Assembly: GCF_000359745.1 (NCBI RefSeq)
Contig: NZ_AQHN01000083.1
Span: 62,001-126,000 of the forward strand
Direction of reading: 5' to 3'
DNA from: Rhizobium freirei PRF 81
GTDB taxonomy: Bacteria; Pseudomonadota; Alphaproteobacteria; Rhizobiales; Rhizobiaceae
DNA length: 64,000 nt
Made by a program: the position numbers and the translations under genes. The notes beneath the pieces were generated by a model. It saw nothing but the letters and a program-made list of their open reading frames with translations. It was not told where the DNA came from and did not search any database. Every line of letters starts with the position of its first letter. Position 1 is the stretch's first letter. Of the stretch, positions 36,003-44,662 are shown one piece after another.

Positions 36003-36066
36003 CAAAATTGCGTGAAAACAAAGAGATAGAAGCATTTCTTCGACTCCATTTTAAACGGAAATGCTT
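36003..36066 (-). repeat. Rhizobial intergenic repeat, copy 1
   Basis: Read on the minus strand it begins AAGCATTTCCGTTTAAAA, forms a hairpin (AGCATTTC with GAAATGCT) and ends CTATCTCTTTGTTTTCACGC. It matches copy 2 at 38231-38293 in the opposite orientation at roughly four bases in five. The pair brackets the queCDE locus. The rest of 35865-36281 holds no supported gene. Confidence 0.7.
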
Positions 36067-36281
36067 GGGCTCAGACGGACTCCGGCCGAATGCGCATCGG
36101 AGTCTAATGCGGGTGTAAATCCCAATCATCCGTGACCGGCTCCTCGACGGTCGATCCTTCAACATGCAGCCCTTCCATCTCGCTCTGCCGGCGTGTTGCC
36201 ATGAAATAAAGTGGATGCATGCCTTGTTTCCTCCGATTTCTGCTGCTAGGGAGCCTGCCTTGGCTTCTGAGAGCCATGAAA

Positions 36282-36316
36282 TCCGGTCGCAGCCCACCCG
36301 GTCAAAACAAGGGATC
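36282..36316 (+). promoter_or_regulatory. preQ1-I riboswitch upstream of queC
   Basis: CCGGTCGCAGCCCACCCGG followed by TCAAAACAAGGGA matches the preQ1-I (type II) aptamer plan: a short P1 stem (CCGG with CCGG), the loop TCGCAG, a C-rich segment, and an A-rich tail whose AAGGG pairs back into the loop as the P2 pseudoknot. The tail AAGGGA is also the ribosome-binding site of queC (nine bases before ATG 36324), so ligand binding should hide it and reduce translation. The arrangement closely resembles the Thermoanaerobacter example known from structural work. Confidence 0.8.
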
Positions 36317-36323
36317 CTGTATT

Positions 36324-37034
36324 ATGAAGACTATCGTCATCTGCTCCGGCGGATTGGACTCCGTTTCGCTCGCCCATAAGGTCGCAGCCGAGCATCGGCT
36401 TATCGGGCTCGTCTCCTTCGACTATGGCCAAAGGCATCGCAAAGAGCTGGAATTTGCTGCCGCCTGCGCCAAGCGTCTCAGCGTGCCGCATCAGATCATC
36501 GACATCACCGCGATCGGCAAGCATCTGACCGGGTCGGCGCTTACTGACAATGTCGATGTGCCGGACGGACACTATGCCGAAGAAACCATGAAGGCGACGG
36601 TCGTCCCCAACCGCAACGCGATCATGCTGGCGATCGCCTTCGGGCTTGCGGCTGCCCAGAAGGCGGATGCTGTTGCCGTCGCCGTTCATGGCGGCGATCA
36701 TTTTATCTACCCGGATTGCCGGCCCGGCTTCATCGCCGCCTTCCAGCAGATGCAGAACCATGCGCTCGAAGGCTATGCCAGCGTTTCGCTCTATGCGCCG
36801 TATGTGACGATCTCGAAGGCCGATATCGTTGCCGACGGCGCGAAGCATCGCACACCCTTTGCCGAAACCTGGTCCTGCTACAAGGGCGGTGAGCGTCATT
36901 GCGGCCGTTGCGGCACCTGCGTCGAGCGCCGCGAAGCCTTCCATCTCGCCGGCATCGAAGATCCCACCGAATACGAGGATCCCGATTTCTGGAGATCGGC
37001 GACATCGGGCTTTTCCGCCGCGGAGGTGAAGTGA
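36324..37034 (+). CDS. queC: 7-cyano-7-deazaguanine synthase
   Basis: A 236-residue PP-loop ATPase that converts CDG to preQ0 with ammonia and ATP in queuosine biosynthesis. The PP-loop SGGLDS is at residues 8-13, FDYGQRHRKEL and VPNRNAIML follow, and the zinc cysteine cluster is CYKGGERHCGRCGTC near the C-terminus. ATG 36324 is fixed by the riboswitch-embedded ribosome-binding site; the upstream extension to 36219 runs through the aptamer and is rejected. Its stop overlaps the queD start (TGATG). First gene of queC-queD-queE. Confidence 0.95.
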   Translation: MKTIVICSGGLDSVSLAHKVAAEHRLIGLVSFDYGQRHRKELEFAAACAKRLSVPHQIIDITAIGKHLTGSALTDNVDVPDGHYAEETMKATVVPNRNAIMLAIAFGLAAAQKADAVAVAVHGGDHFIYPDCRPGFIAAFQQMQNHALEGYASVSLYAPYVTISKADIVADGAKHRTPFAETWSCYKGGERHCGRCGTCVERREAFHLAGIEDPTEYEDPDFWRSATSGFSAAEVK

Positions 37035-37390
37035 TGTTCCGCATCACCAAGGAGTTTCATTTCTCCGCATCCCATCAGCTCTCGCATCTTCCCGACGATC
37101 ATCAATGCGCGCGCCTGCATGGGCACAATTACATCGTCGTGGTGGAGCTTTCGGCGGCCGAACTCGATGAGAATGGTTTTGTGCGGGACTATCATGAGCT
37201 TCAGCCGCTGAAGCGCTACATCGATGACGAGTTCGACCATCGTCATCTCAATGATGTTCTCGGCCACGATCGCGTCACGTCGGAATATCTTGCCAAGCAT
37301 TTCTATGACTGGTGCAAGGCGCACTTGCCGGAGACGTCGGCGGTGCGTGTCAGCGAGACGCCGAAGACATGGGCGGAATACCGGCCATGA
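37034..37390 (+). CDS. queD: 6-carboxytetrahydropterin synthase
   Basis: A 118-residue enzyme of the PTPS/QueD family that makes 6-carboxy-5,6,7,8-tetrahydropterin from dihydroneopterin triphosphate. Zinc histidines are in SASHQL (His14) and LHGHN (His29, His31), the catalytic cysteine is Cys25 (HQCARLHGH), and the DEFDHRHLND block carries the second catalytic histidine. Overlaps queC by one base and queE by four, so the three are translationally coupled. Confidence 0.94.
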   Translation: MFRITKEFHFSASHQLSHLPDDHQCARLHGHNYIVVVELSAAELDENGFVRDYHELQPLKRYIDDEFDHRHLNDVLGHDRVTSEYLAKHFYDWCKAHLPETSAVRVSETPKTWAEYRP

Positions 37391-38115
37391 GCGAAGCGCG
37401 CATCCGCATCAGCGAGATCTTTGGGCCGACGATCCAGGGCGAGGGGATACTGATCGGCCTTCCGACGATTTTCGTGCGCACCGGCGGCTGCGATTATCGC
37501 TGCTCCTGGTGCGATACGCTGCATGCAGTCGACAGCGACTATCGCGATCAATGGCAGCCGATGTCGGTCGACCAGATCTGGCAAGAGGTGACACGGCTCT
37601 CGGGCGGCAAGCCGCTGACGATTTCGCTCTCGGGTGGCAATCCCGCGATCCAGCCTCTCGGTCCGCTGATCGCGCGCGGTCATGCGGAAGGCTACCGGTT
37701 CGCGCTGGAAACGCAGGGGAGCGTGGCCAAGGAATGGTTCGCCGAACTTGATGTGCTGGTGCTGAGCCCGAAGCCGCCCTCAAGCGGCATGATGACGGAT
37801 TGGGCGGTTTTTGAAGACTGTTTGTGCATGGCAGGCGGCAAGCCGCAGATCGCGCTGAAGATCGTCGTGTTCGACGATCTCGACTATGCCTACGCGCAGG
37901 AAGCCGCGTCGCGCTATCCTAGTCTGCCTCTCTATCTGCAGCCCGGCAACCACACGCCGCCGCCAGCCGACGCCGACGACGCTCTTGTCGACATCGACGG
38001 TATCGTCGAACGCATGCGCTGGTTGGTCGATAAGGTCAGCGATGACAGATGGTTTGAGGCGCGAGTGCTGCCGCAATTGCATGTCCTTATCTGGGGCAAC
38101 AAGCGCGGCGTCTGA
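37387..38115 (+). CDS. queE: 7-carboxy-7-deazaguanine synthase (radical SAM)
   Basis: A 242-residue radical SAM enzyme converting carboxytetrahydropterin to CDG. The 4Fe-4S motif is Cys35-x3-Cys39-x2-Cys42 (CDYRCSWCDT), preceded by IFGPTIQGEG, the usual QueE start region; LETQGS and LSPKPPSSG are also typical. ATG at 37387 overlaps the queD stop. With QueC and QueD it completes synthesis of preQ0; folE and queF are not in this operon. Confidence 0.93.
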   Translation: MSEARIRISEIFGPTIQGEGILIGLPTIFVRTGGCDYRCSWCDTLHAVDSDYRDQWQPMSVDQIWQEVTRLSGGKPLTISLSGGNPAIQPLGPLIARGHAEGYRFALETQGSVAKEWFAELDVLVLSPKPPSSGMMTDWAVFEDCLCMAGGKPQIALKIVVFDDLDYAYAQEAASRYPSLPLYLQPGNHTPPPADADDALVDIDGIVERMRWLVDKVSDDRWFEARVLPQLHVLIWGNKRGV

Positions 38116-38230
38116 GCAGTTGCTACTGGTCGCCTCGTTCTTATTCGGGAACGCAAGGTTCATAGTCCTGCTCGGTCCTGATGCTCGGCGCCGATAGTGT
38201 GAGCCGGCATAGGCACTGCCGGAGCAGTCC

Positions 38231-38293
38231 AGAGCATTTCCGTTTGAAATGGAATCAAGGAATTGCTCTATCTCTTTGTTTTCTTGAAATTCT
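38231..38293 (+). repeat. Rhizobial intergenic repeat, copy 2
   Basis: Starts AGAGCATTTCCGTTTGAA, continues GGAATTGCTCTATCTCTTTG and matches the reverse complement of 36003-36066. A GC-rich hairpin tail (AGCCGCTTC with GAGCGGCT, to about 38332) follows and reaches the stop codon of the flavodoxin-fold gene, possibly serving as its terminator. Confidence 0.7.
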
Positions 38294-38330
38294 TAACGCA
38301 AAGCCGCTTCGCAGTTTTGCTGGAGCGGCT

Positions 38331-38912
38331 CTAGAACCGAGCCATCTCTGCCTTCACCTTTGCAAGAAAGCGACCTCTTGTCTCGTCGGTCGACCGGTTC
38401 ATGTCGTAGTGCGCGAGGAAGACGACCGGGGCGAAAGGCTTGATCTGCGCCCGCAGGACGCGCTTGACGATCTTTTTCGGCGGATTGCCGGCGATAAAGG
38501 CGCGGAATGGGTCGGCGCCATAGGTCAAGACCGCGCCGAGCTTGCGGATGTGCTGCAGCTTGGAGCGCACCTTGCCGTCGACGAGTTCGAACGAAACGCC
38601 TGGGAGCCAGACCCGGTCGAAATAGCCCTTGAGAATGGCCGGAAAGCCGAAATTCCAGATCGGTGTCACGATGACCAGGGCTTCCGTGCGCTGCAGCCGC
38701 TCGACATAGGGTTTTACGGCCTCGGTGTTTTCCGGAAAGTCGTGGTAGATCACGCGGTCGTGGCGCGAAAGCACGGGATCGAAGCCTTCGGCGTAAAGGT
38801 TGCAATCGTCGACCTCGTGGCCGGCGCTCTTCAGGCTCTCGATGGCTTGCCGGTGCAGCGCGGCTCCATAGCTTTCTTCGACCGGATGGGAATGAAGGAC
38901 GAGAACCTTCAT
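38331..38912 (-). CDS. Flavodoxin-fold NAD(P)H dehydrogenase (quinone)-like
   Basis: A 193-residue flavoprotein of the NQO/MdaB/KefF group: VLVLHSHPVEESYGAALH binds the FMN/FAD phosphate, VTPIWNFGFPAILKGYFDRV is the flavin and quinone-side loop, and the C-terminal half has the GADPFRAF segment. It should reduce quinones or a pathway intermediate with NAD(P)H. Its ATG overlaps the stop of the FAD oxidase gene by four bases; last gene of the importer operon. Confidence 0.85.
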   Translation of the reverse strand: MKVLVLHSHPVEESYGAALHRQAIESLKSAGHEVDDCNLYAEGFDPVLSRHDRVIYHDFPENTEAVKPYVERLQRTEALVIVTPIWNFGFPAILKGYFDRVWLPGVSFELVDGKVRSKLQHIRKLGAVLTYGADPFRAFIAGNPPKKIVKRVLRAQIKPFAPVVFLAHYDMNRSTDETRGRFLAKVKAEMARF

Positions 38913-40318
38913 GACGCCTCCATCAGTGCCGCAAGGCCCGGAAAGAGGTAATTCTTGCCGGATTTGAAATCGAAATTCGGATCGTCCCAGGCGATCATCT
39001 TGCCGGGATTGAGCAGACCCTTCGGATCTGTCTCCCTCTTGAAGGCGAGCTGCACGGCATCCGTCTGCTTCATGCCGCCTTCCTCCAGCGTATAGCGATG
39101 CGGATTGAAGATCGGGCAGCCGTGATCCTGATGGATCCTGATGATCTCCTCAAGCCGCGCTTCGGACGTGTAGCGCACCAGCGGCAGGCCCGAGCACTGA
39201 ATCTGACCGTCAAACTTGATGAATTCGAGATGGCCGGGCACCTCGTCGCCGAAGATCTCCACCATTTTCCGGACCTTGGCGACATGATCCGGCCCCGGAT
39301 ACTGGACCTGCAGATAGGTGATCGACGGATCGACCTTGATGGCGCGCAGCGTCGTATGGTTCCAGGCGAGCTCATAGGCGTGCGGGATGCCCTTCATGCT
39401 CTCCATTTTATCGGAGCGGAAGGTGATTTCGCCCTTCTGCTGCATGGTGAAGGCAAGGAAAGGATCCATCGAATGCGGCGCGATCATCAACGCCACGATC
39501 GATTGCCCCTGACGGATAAAGGGCTTGTGGCGGGTGAAATAGTCTTGCGGAATGGGAGCGGCGATCGGCGCGATTTCCTTGACCAGAATGCCGTTGCATT
39601 TGGCAAGCGCGTCGGAAAACCGCACGGCATCCATGAAATCGTCGTAACCGACCAGCACATCGACCCAATCATAGGCCGGTGCGAGCGGCATTTCGATCTC
39701 GGTAATAATGCCGTTGGTGCCATAGGCATGGCTGACCTTGGTGAGGTCCCAGCCGGTGAGATCGAGAACGCGCGGCTCGGCTTCCATCGTCACGACGCGC
39801 AGACGCAGTATGTTGCCTAGATCGCGCAGGCCACCCCAGGTAATCGAACCGACGCCGCCCGAGCCGCCGGCAATGAAGCCGCCGATCGTGGCGGTCTGCG
39901 CCGTCGAAGGATGGAAGCGCAGTTCCTGGCCCGAATGAGCCTTGGCCTGGCGGTCGAGTTCGGCAATGACGATGCCGGGTTCGCAGATGACGCGGCCGGG
40001 ATGGATTTCCTTGATCCCGTTCATCGCGGCGAGGTTGAGCACGATGCCGCCGGAGAGCGGCATGGCCTGGCCGTAATTGCCGGTGCCGGCGCCGCGCGGC
40101 GTGACAGGCACGTCATGCGCATAGGCGACTTTCAGCGTGCGGATTACCTCCTCCTCGGTTTTGGGGGTAACCACGAGATCGGCCGTCACATTTTCGAACT
40201 GGGCTTTCAGGATCGGCGAGTACCAATAGAAGTCCCGGCTTTTCTGGCGCACGAGCGCCGGATTGTCTTCGACGGCAATGCCTTCGAGTTCTTTCTTGAT
40301 GCGCTGATAATCCGGCAT
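38909..40318 (-). CDS. FAD-binding oxidoreductase (GlcD/LDH-like, PCMH type)
   Basis: A 469-residue flavoenzyme with an N-terminal PCMH FAD-binding domain (VTPRGAGTGNYGQAMPLSG, then FHPSTAQTATIGGFIAGGSG) and a C-terminal FAD-oxidase domain ending NPHRYTLEEGG, GLLNPGKMIAWD. It oxidises a hydroxy acid or similar substrate and passes electrons to an acceptor. ATG 40318 has GGAG at eight bases and lies directly after the amidohydrolase stop. Substrate inferred to be a product of the amidohydrolase; not identified. Confidence 0.86.
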   Translation of the reverse strand: MPDYQRIKKELEGIAVEDNPALVRQKSRDFYWYSPILKAQFENVTADLVVTPKTEEEVIRTLKVAYAHDVPVTPRGAGTGNYGQAMPLSGGIVLNLAAMNGIKEIHPGRVICEPGIVIAELDRQAKAHSGQELRFHPSTAQTATIGGFIAGGSGGVGSITWGGLRDLGNILRLRVVTMEAEPRVLDLTGWDLTKVSHAYGTNGIITEIEMPLAPAYDWVDVLVGYDDFMDAVRFSDALAKCNGILVKEIAPIAAPIPQDYFTRHKPFIRQGQSIVALMIAPHSMDPFLAFTMQQKGEITFRSDKMESMKGIPHAYELAWNHTTLRAIKVDPSITYLQVQYPGPDHVAKVRKMVEIFGDEVPGHLEFIKFDGQIQCSGLPLVRYTSEARLEEIIRIHQDHGCPIFNPHRYTLEEGGMKQTDAVQLAFKRETDPKGLLNPGKMIAWDDPNFDFKSGKNYLFPGLAALMEAS

Positions 40319-40319
40319 T

Positions 40320-41633
40320 TTACGCTCCAATGACGCTGTCGAGTTCACGATAGTCCGGCAGGCTGCGGTCGATCACCTTGCCCTTGCGAAGGACGACGCG
40401 GTCTGACTGCGGACGGGAGAGGAATTCGCTCCAGCGCCTTGCGCTGAAGAGCACGAGATCGGCCGGGCTGCCGACGGCGATACGCCCGATATCCGGACGG
40501 CCGAGAATGGCTGCGGGCGAGGTGGTGACGACCCGTGCCGCCGTATCCAGCGGATGGTCGAGATGCAGGATGCGCACGGCCTCGCGGAACACCTCGACCG
40601 GATCGAGATCGCCATAGGCATAGAATGGGTCGCGGGTATTGTCGGAGGCAACGGCGGTCGGCACGCCGGCGGCGGCAAGCTCATGCAGGAGGGTGACGCC
40701 GCGCCAGCGCGGCGTGCGGCCGGAATGGCGGTCCTGCAGATACATGTTGCACATCGGCAGCGAGACGATGGAGATCCCGGCCCTGGCGACGAGGTCGATG
40801 GTGGCACGGGCGACGTCCTCGTCCTGTCGGGCGAGTGAGCAGCAATGGCCGGCGGTCACCTTGCCCTCATAGCCATTGCGAAGCACGGCTTCGGCGATCG
40901 CCTTCAGCGTCAGCACTTCCCGGTCCTCGGTTTCGTCGACATGCAGGTCGATGTCGAGGCCATTGTCGGCAGCGGCGCGGATGAGCTTGTCGAGCTGCGC
41001 GCCGATGTCCGGGTTCAGCTGCGTGACGCCGCCCATCAGGCCGCCGGCGTTGCGAACGACGCGGAGCAGGTCGGTAAAGAAGGCCTCGTCCACCATGCTG
41101 TCGAACGGAAACAGGGCGACGGCCTGCAGCGCGATCCTGTCTTTCCAGGCCTCGCGAACCGAGGTGAATACTTCGAAGGAAATGCGGTGTTGCGGGGCGA
41201 GCGAATCGAGATGGGTGCGGATCAGGCCGGTGCCATGGGCATAGGCAGACCGCAGAGAGAATTCCATGCGCTTGCGCACGTCATCGGCCGACCAGTTGGC
41301 CTCGCGGTCGGAGCGCACGGCATCGAGCGCGCCCATGAAGCTGCCATCCGGGTTGGGGCGCCGCTCCCATATGTGGCCCTTGTCGAGATGGGTGTGCATG
41401 TCGGCGAAGGTCGGCCAGATCATGCCGTCCCTCATGTCGACTTTGGCATATTCGACGGGCGCAGTGCCGGGGGCGACGATGTCGCTGACAAGGCCGTCGG
41501 CCACGAGGATATCGGCTTTGACAAGACCCTCGCTGGCGGGAGCGCGAAAGCCGGACAAGGTTACGGCGGGGACGGTGGCATGGCTGAGCACGAAGCGGGC
41601 GGCATTCGGCGGCGACATGAAGGCGTGGGACAT
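40320..41633 (-). CDS. Cytosine/creatinine-deaminase-like amidohydrolase
   Basis: A 437-residue metal-dependent hydrolase of the CodA group. Motifs in order: DMHTHLDKG (His80, His82), HVDETED, AGHCCSL and ASDNTRDPFYAYGD with the catalytic aspartate. It should hydrolyse a cyclic amidine or amide such as a pyrimidine or creatinine-like ring. Start ATG 41633 overlaps the permease stop (TGATG). In the operon with an NMT1-type importer, it points to uptake and ring opening of a nitrogen heterocycle; the creatininase-family gene 4 kb away fits but is in another operon. Confidence 0.87.
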   Translation of the reverse strand: MSHAFMSPPNAARFVLSHATVPAVTLSGFRAPASEGLVKADILVADGLVSDIVAPGTAPVEYAKVDMRDGMIWPTFADMHTHLDKGHIWERRPNPDGSFMGALDAVRSDREANWSADDVRKRMEFSLRSAYAHGTGLIRTHLDSLAPQHRISFEVFTSVREAWKDRIALQAVALFPFDSMVDEAFFTDLLRVVRNAGGLMGGVTQLNPDIGAQLDKLIRAAADNGLDIDLHVDETEDREVLTLKAIAEAVLRNGYEGKVTAGHCCSLARQDEDVARATIDLVARAGISIVSLPMCNMYLQDRHSGRTPRWRGVTLLHELAAAGVPTAVASDNTRDPFYAYGDLDPVEVFREAVRILHLDHPLDTAARVVTTSPAAILGRPDIGRIAVGSPADLVLFSARRWSEFLSRPQSDRVVLRKGKVIDRSLPDYRELDSVIGA

Positions 41634-42490
41634 CAGTTCTCCCGCTTGAGGCTGCTTTCATGCCAGCGATGCAGGCTCAGCCATGAGATGAAGGAGGTGA
41701 AGGCGAAGATTGCGACGCCGAGCGCGGACAGGAGCAGGAGCGCCGCAAAGAGGCGCGGCATGTTCTGGCGGTACTGCGCTTCGAGCAGGCGGAAAGCCAG
41801 GCCGGAATTGGGGCCGCCGGAGCCAGCGGCAAATTCGGCGACGACCGATGCGATCAGCGACAGGCCGCCGCCGATCCGAAGTCCCGTCATGAAATAGGGC
41901 TGGGCAGCCGGCAGCTTCAGATGCAGCAATGCCTGCCAACGCGAGGCGCCATAGAGATCGAAGAGATTGAGCAGGTTGTGGTCGACGCTCTTCAATCCCT
42001 GCACCATGTTCGACAGGATCGGAAAGAAGGCGACGAGGAAGCCGCAGATCAGAAGCGCGGCCTCGCGCGTTGGCGCGTAGATCAGGATCAGCGGCGCGAT
42101 GGCGACGATCGGCGTCACCTGCAGGATGACGGCCAGCGGATAGAAGGCAAGCTCGATCCAGCGGGACTGCACGAGGAAGATGGCAAAACCGACGCCGCCG
42201 ATCAGCGCCAGGATCAGCGATATGAAGGTGATCTGCGTCGTCACCCACAGAGCCGGCAAGAGGATGCCCCAGTCGGAAACGAGCGCCTTGGCGACGGCAA
42301 TCGGGCTCGGCAGGATATACTGCGGAATTTCGGCGACAACGACGAGAAACTGCCAGAGGACGAGCAGCAGGAGGACGGTCAGGACCGGCACGGTGATGCC
42401 AAGGACGCGCTCGGTATTTCTTGCCGGCGCTAACGGTGCCTCGGAGGCCTTGGCGGAAAGGTCGACTGGCAGGCTGGTGCTGTCGCTCAT
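41633..42490 (-). CDS. ABC transporter permease (SsuC/TauC/ThiX-like)
   Basis: A 285-residue inner-membrane permease with about six helices and the cytoplasmic coupling motif (LFDLYGASRWQALLHLKLPA, EAA loop). Belongs to the family serving nitrate, sulphonate and pyrimidine-precursor importers. ATG at 42490 overlaps the ATPase stop (TGATG); the longer frame to 42547 lies inside that gene. Works with 42490-43314 and 43462-44478. Confidence 0.9.
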   Translation of the reverse strand: MSDSTSLPVDLSAKASEAPLAPARNTERVLGITVPVLTVLLLLVLWQFLVVVAEIPQYILPSPIAVAKALVSDWGILLPALWVTTQITFISLILALIGGVGFAIFLVQSRWIELAFYPLAVILQVTPIVAIAPLILIYAPTREAALLICGFLVAFFPILSNMVQGLKSVDHNLLNLFDLYGASRWQALLHLKLPAAQPYFMTGLRIGGGLSLIASVVAEFAAGSGGPNSGLAFRLLEAQYRQNMPRLFAALLLLSALGVAIFAFTSFISWLSLHRWHESSLKREN

Positions 42491-43314
42491 CAATGGGCCT
42501 CCGGCCAGCCGATGGCCTCGATCAGGGAACGGGACACTTTCTCGCAAACCTGCCGGTATTCTTCCGACGAGCGGTAGAGCGGGTCGCGCTCGCCGCTGGT
42601 TTCCAATGGAAAGTCGGTATGAACGCGACCTGGCCGCGCCTTCATGACGACGATGCGGTTGGAGAGATAGGCGGACTCGTAGACGGAATGCGTGACGAAG
42701 ATCACGGTGATGCCCGTCGTCTGCCAGAGGCGCAGGACGTCGTCGTTCAGCTTCTGGCGGGTGATTTCGTCGAGCGCGGCAAAGGGCTCATCCATCAGGA
42801 GCAACTTCGGCTTCGTCACCAGCGCGCGAGCGATGGAGACCCGCATCTTCATGCCGCCGGACAATTCTCGCGGATAGGCATCGGCAAAATCATGAAGGCC
42901 GACCGTCGCCAGTGTCTCCATGATCTGCTCATGAGCGGCAGCCTTTGACACGCCCCGCAGCTTCAAGGGTAGATGGACATTGCCGAAAACCGTCTTCCAG
43001 GGAAGCAGCGTCGGTTCCTGGAAGACGAAGCTGATATCGCCTTCTGGCAGCCCCTTGGCGTTGATGCGCGAACTCGGCCAGTCGATCCTGCCGCCGGAAG
43101 TGCCGCCGAGGCCGGCAATAATGCGCAAGGCCGTCGACTTACCGCAGCCGGACGGGCCGAGCAGGCTGATGAACTCGCCGCTCTCCACATGGATCGACAT
43201 GCCGGAAAGCGCCAGCGTGCCATTGGAAAAGACTTTGGAGACCTGCTCCATGACGACAAGCGGCCGCCTGCGTGCTTCCGTTCGGTTTGTCGTGATGGTT
43301 TCCGATAGGGTCAT
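42490..43314 (-). CDS. ABC transporter ATP-binding protein (SsuB/TauB-like)
   Basis: A 274-residue ATPase: Walker A GPSGCGKST, Q-loop FVFQEPTLLPW, signature LSGGMKMR, Walker B LLLMDEPFAALDE and H-loop VTHSVYES. Energises the importer. The gene is separated from the binding-protein gene by a 147-base palindromic repeat, which may lower its expression relative to the binding protein. Confidence 0.92.
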   Translation of the reverse strand: MTLSETITTNRTEARRRPLVVMEQVSKVFSNGTLALSGMSIHVESGEFISLLGPSGCGKSTALRIIAGLGGTSGGRIDWPSSRINAKGLPEGDISFVFQEPTLLPWKTVFGNVHLPLKLRGVSKAAAHEQIMETLATVGLHDFADAYPRELSGGMKMRVSIARALVTKPKLLLMDEPFAALDEITRQKLNDDVLRLWQTTGITVIFVTHSVYESAYLSNRIVVMKARPGRVHTDFPLETSGERDPLYRSSEEYRQVCEKVSRSLIEAIGWPEAH

Positions 43315-43334
43315 TGTTCGGCTCTTTGCTGATT

Positions 43335-43455
43335 CACCCTCCCCTTGAGGGGGAGGGTCGGAGCGAAGCTCCGGGGTGGGGTGATCTTTTGCAAATCCGA
43401 GAACATCACCCCCACCCGCCGCTTTGCGGCGACCTCCCCCTCGAGGGGGAGGTGT
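43335..43455. repeat. Palindromic intergenic repeat (REP-like) inside the importer operon
   Basis: A compound palindrome: CACCCTCCCC-TTGAGGGGGAGGG at one end, CGGAGCGAAGCTCCG, then CCGCCGCTTTGCGGCG and CCTCCCCCTCGAGGGGGAGG at the other. Both ends are C/G runs that fold into strong hairpins. Such elements are widespread in rhizobial genomes; here it may stabilise the upstream binding-protein mRNA. Confidence 0.75.
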
Positions 43456-43461
43456 TAAGGC

Positions 43462-44478
43462 TTACTTCTTCAGGGCCATTCCAAACCCTTTGCAGACAAA
43501 CTGCGTATCGAAGGCCTTCTTATAGTCGATGCCGGCATCGAAGACCTTGATCTGCACCATCTCGTCGAAGAACTTCTTGTAGTGCGCGTCGGTGATGCAG
43601 CCGATGCCCTTGTCGAGCGCATCGCCGGACTCCACGATACCGTATTCCTTCATCTTGGCGATGGAGTAGGCGATCTGGCCATCCGTCATATCAGGATTGT
43701 CCTTCTTGATCAGATCGTTGGCCGCCTTGTTGTCGCCGTAGAGATAGTTGTACCAGCCCTCGATCGAGGCATTGACGAAGCGCTGCACGAGATCGGGGTT
43801 CTTGTCGGCCAGTGCCTTCTGCGCGGTGATCATCGTCGAATAGGGCGAATAACCGGCGTCGGCGATCAGGAAGACCTTCGGCTTCCAGCCGGCCTGCTTT
43901 TCGATTTCATAGGGTTCCGAGGTCAGATAGCCCTGTTGTGCCGACTGCTTGTCGGCCAGAAACGGAGCCGCGCTGAAATTATAGGGCTTGAACTGCTCGT
44001 CCTTGAAACCGGCGAAGTTCGCCTTCATCCATTCGAAGTAGGTGACGTAGCCGTCCTTGCTCAGGAAGAGCGTCGGCAGCTTGGCGAGATCCCCGAACGC
44101 CTCGATGCCGGCATCCGGATGGGCGATCAGAACCTGCGGGTCCTTCTGGAAGATCGCTGCGACGTCCACGATCGGAATGCCCTGCTTGACCGCGTCGATC
44201 TCCTGCTGCGGTCCGCCCATGTAGAAATCAAGCTTGCCGGAGATGAGCAGCGCCTGATTGGCGGCATTGGGACCACCCTGCACGATGGTGACGTCAAGAC
44301 CGTATTTTTTATAGGTGCCGTCAGCGATGGCCTGATAGAAGCCGCCGTGCTCGGCTTCCGCAAGCCAGTTTGTGCCATAGGTGACTTTATCGAGCGCATT
44401 TGCGGGCTCAGCCGCGACGATCGCGGCGGCCAGGCCGATCCCGGCGAAAAATGCTTTTGTCTTCAATGCATTGTACAT
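43462..44478 (-). CDS. ABC transporter substrate-binding protein (NMT1/THI5-like)
   Basis: A 338-residue periplasmic binding protein with signal peptide (cleavage near PANALDK) and the NMT1/THI5 pattern: YGTNWLAEAEHGGFYQA, GLDVTIVQGGPNAANQALL, YLTSEPYEIEK. Homologues bind riboflavin-, pyrimidine- or amine-like compounds. First gene of the operon; divergent from the LysR gene at 44663, which likely controls it. Ligand not determined. Confidence 0.9.
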   Translation of the reverse strand: MYNALKTKAFFAGIGLAAAIVAAEPANALDKVTYGTNWLAEAEHGGFYQAIADGTYKKYGLDVTIVQGGPNAANQALLISGKLDFYMGGPQQEIDAVKQGIPIVDVAAIFQKDPQVLIAHPDAGIEAFGDLAKLPTLFLSKDGYVTYFEWMKANFAGFKDEQFKPYNFSAAPFLADKQSAQQGYLTSEPYEIEKQAGWKPKVFLIADAGYSPYSTMITAQKALADKNPDLVQRFVNASIEGWYNYLYGDNKAANDLIKKDNPDMTDGQIAYSIAKMKEYGIVESGDALDKGIGCITDAHYKKFFDEMVQIKVFDAGIDYKKAFDTQFVCKGFGMALKK

Positions 44479-44564
44479 GGCTGACTGTTCCCCTTATCTG
44501 CCTTGGGACGTCATTGTTGAGGCCCATTTCCTGCATTTGAGCGATTGCGTTGCGCTTTGAAAAG

Positions 44565-44590
44565 CATCAAAATTCGTGCGCATTGATGCC
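44565..44590. promoter_or_regulatory. Candidate LysR site between importer and regulator genes
   Basis: GCATCAA (44565-44571) and TTGATGC (44584-44590) form a perfect seven-base inverted repeat with 12 bases between, and TTGATGCCTTTTCGGCATC adds an overlapping hairpin. It lies between the divergent starts at 44478 and 44663, about 75 bases before the LysR start, the usual place for an autoregulatory LysR site. Confidence 0.5.
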
Positions 44591-44662
44591 TTTTCGGCAT
44601 CTGTTCCCGGGTCTGTGCCTAAATTGTGCGACCTGGATAAAATTTATGCAATAGGAACGTCG

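Noticed and set aside
36003..38332. CRISPR-like interpretation of the repeated intergenic sequence
   Set aside because: Only two copies, in opposite orientation and 2 kb apart, with no spacers.
43335..43455. Reading the hairpins as an intrinsic terminator
   Set aside because: No T-run follows on the coding strand and the downstream ATPase gene belongs to the same operon; a repeat element explains it better.
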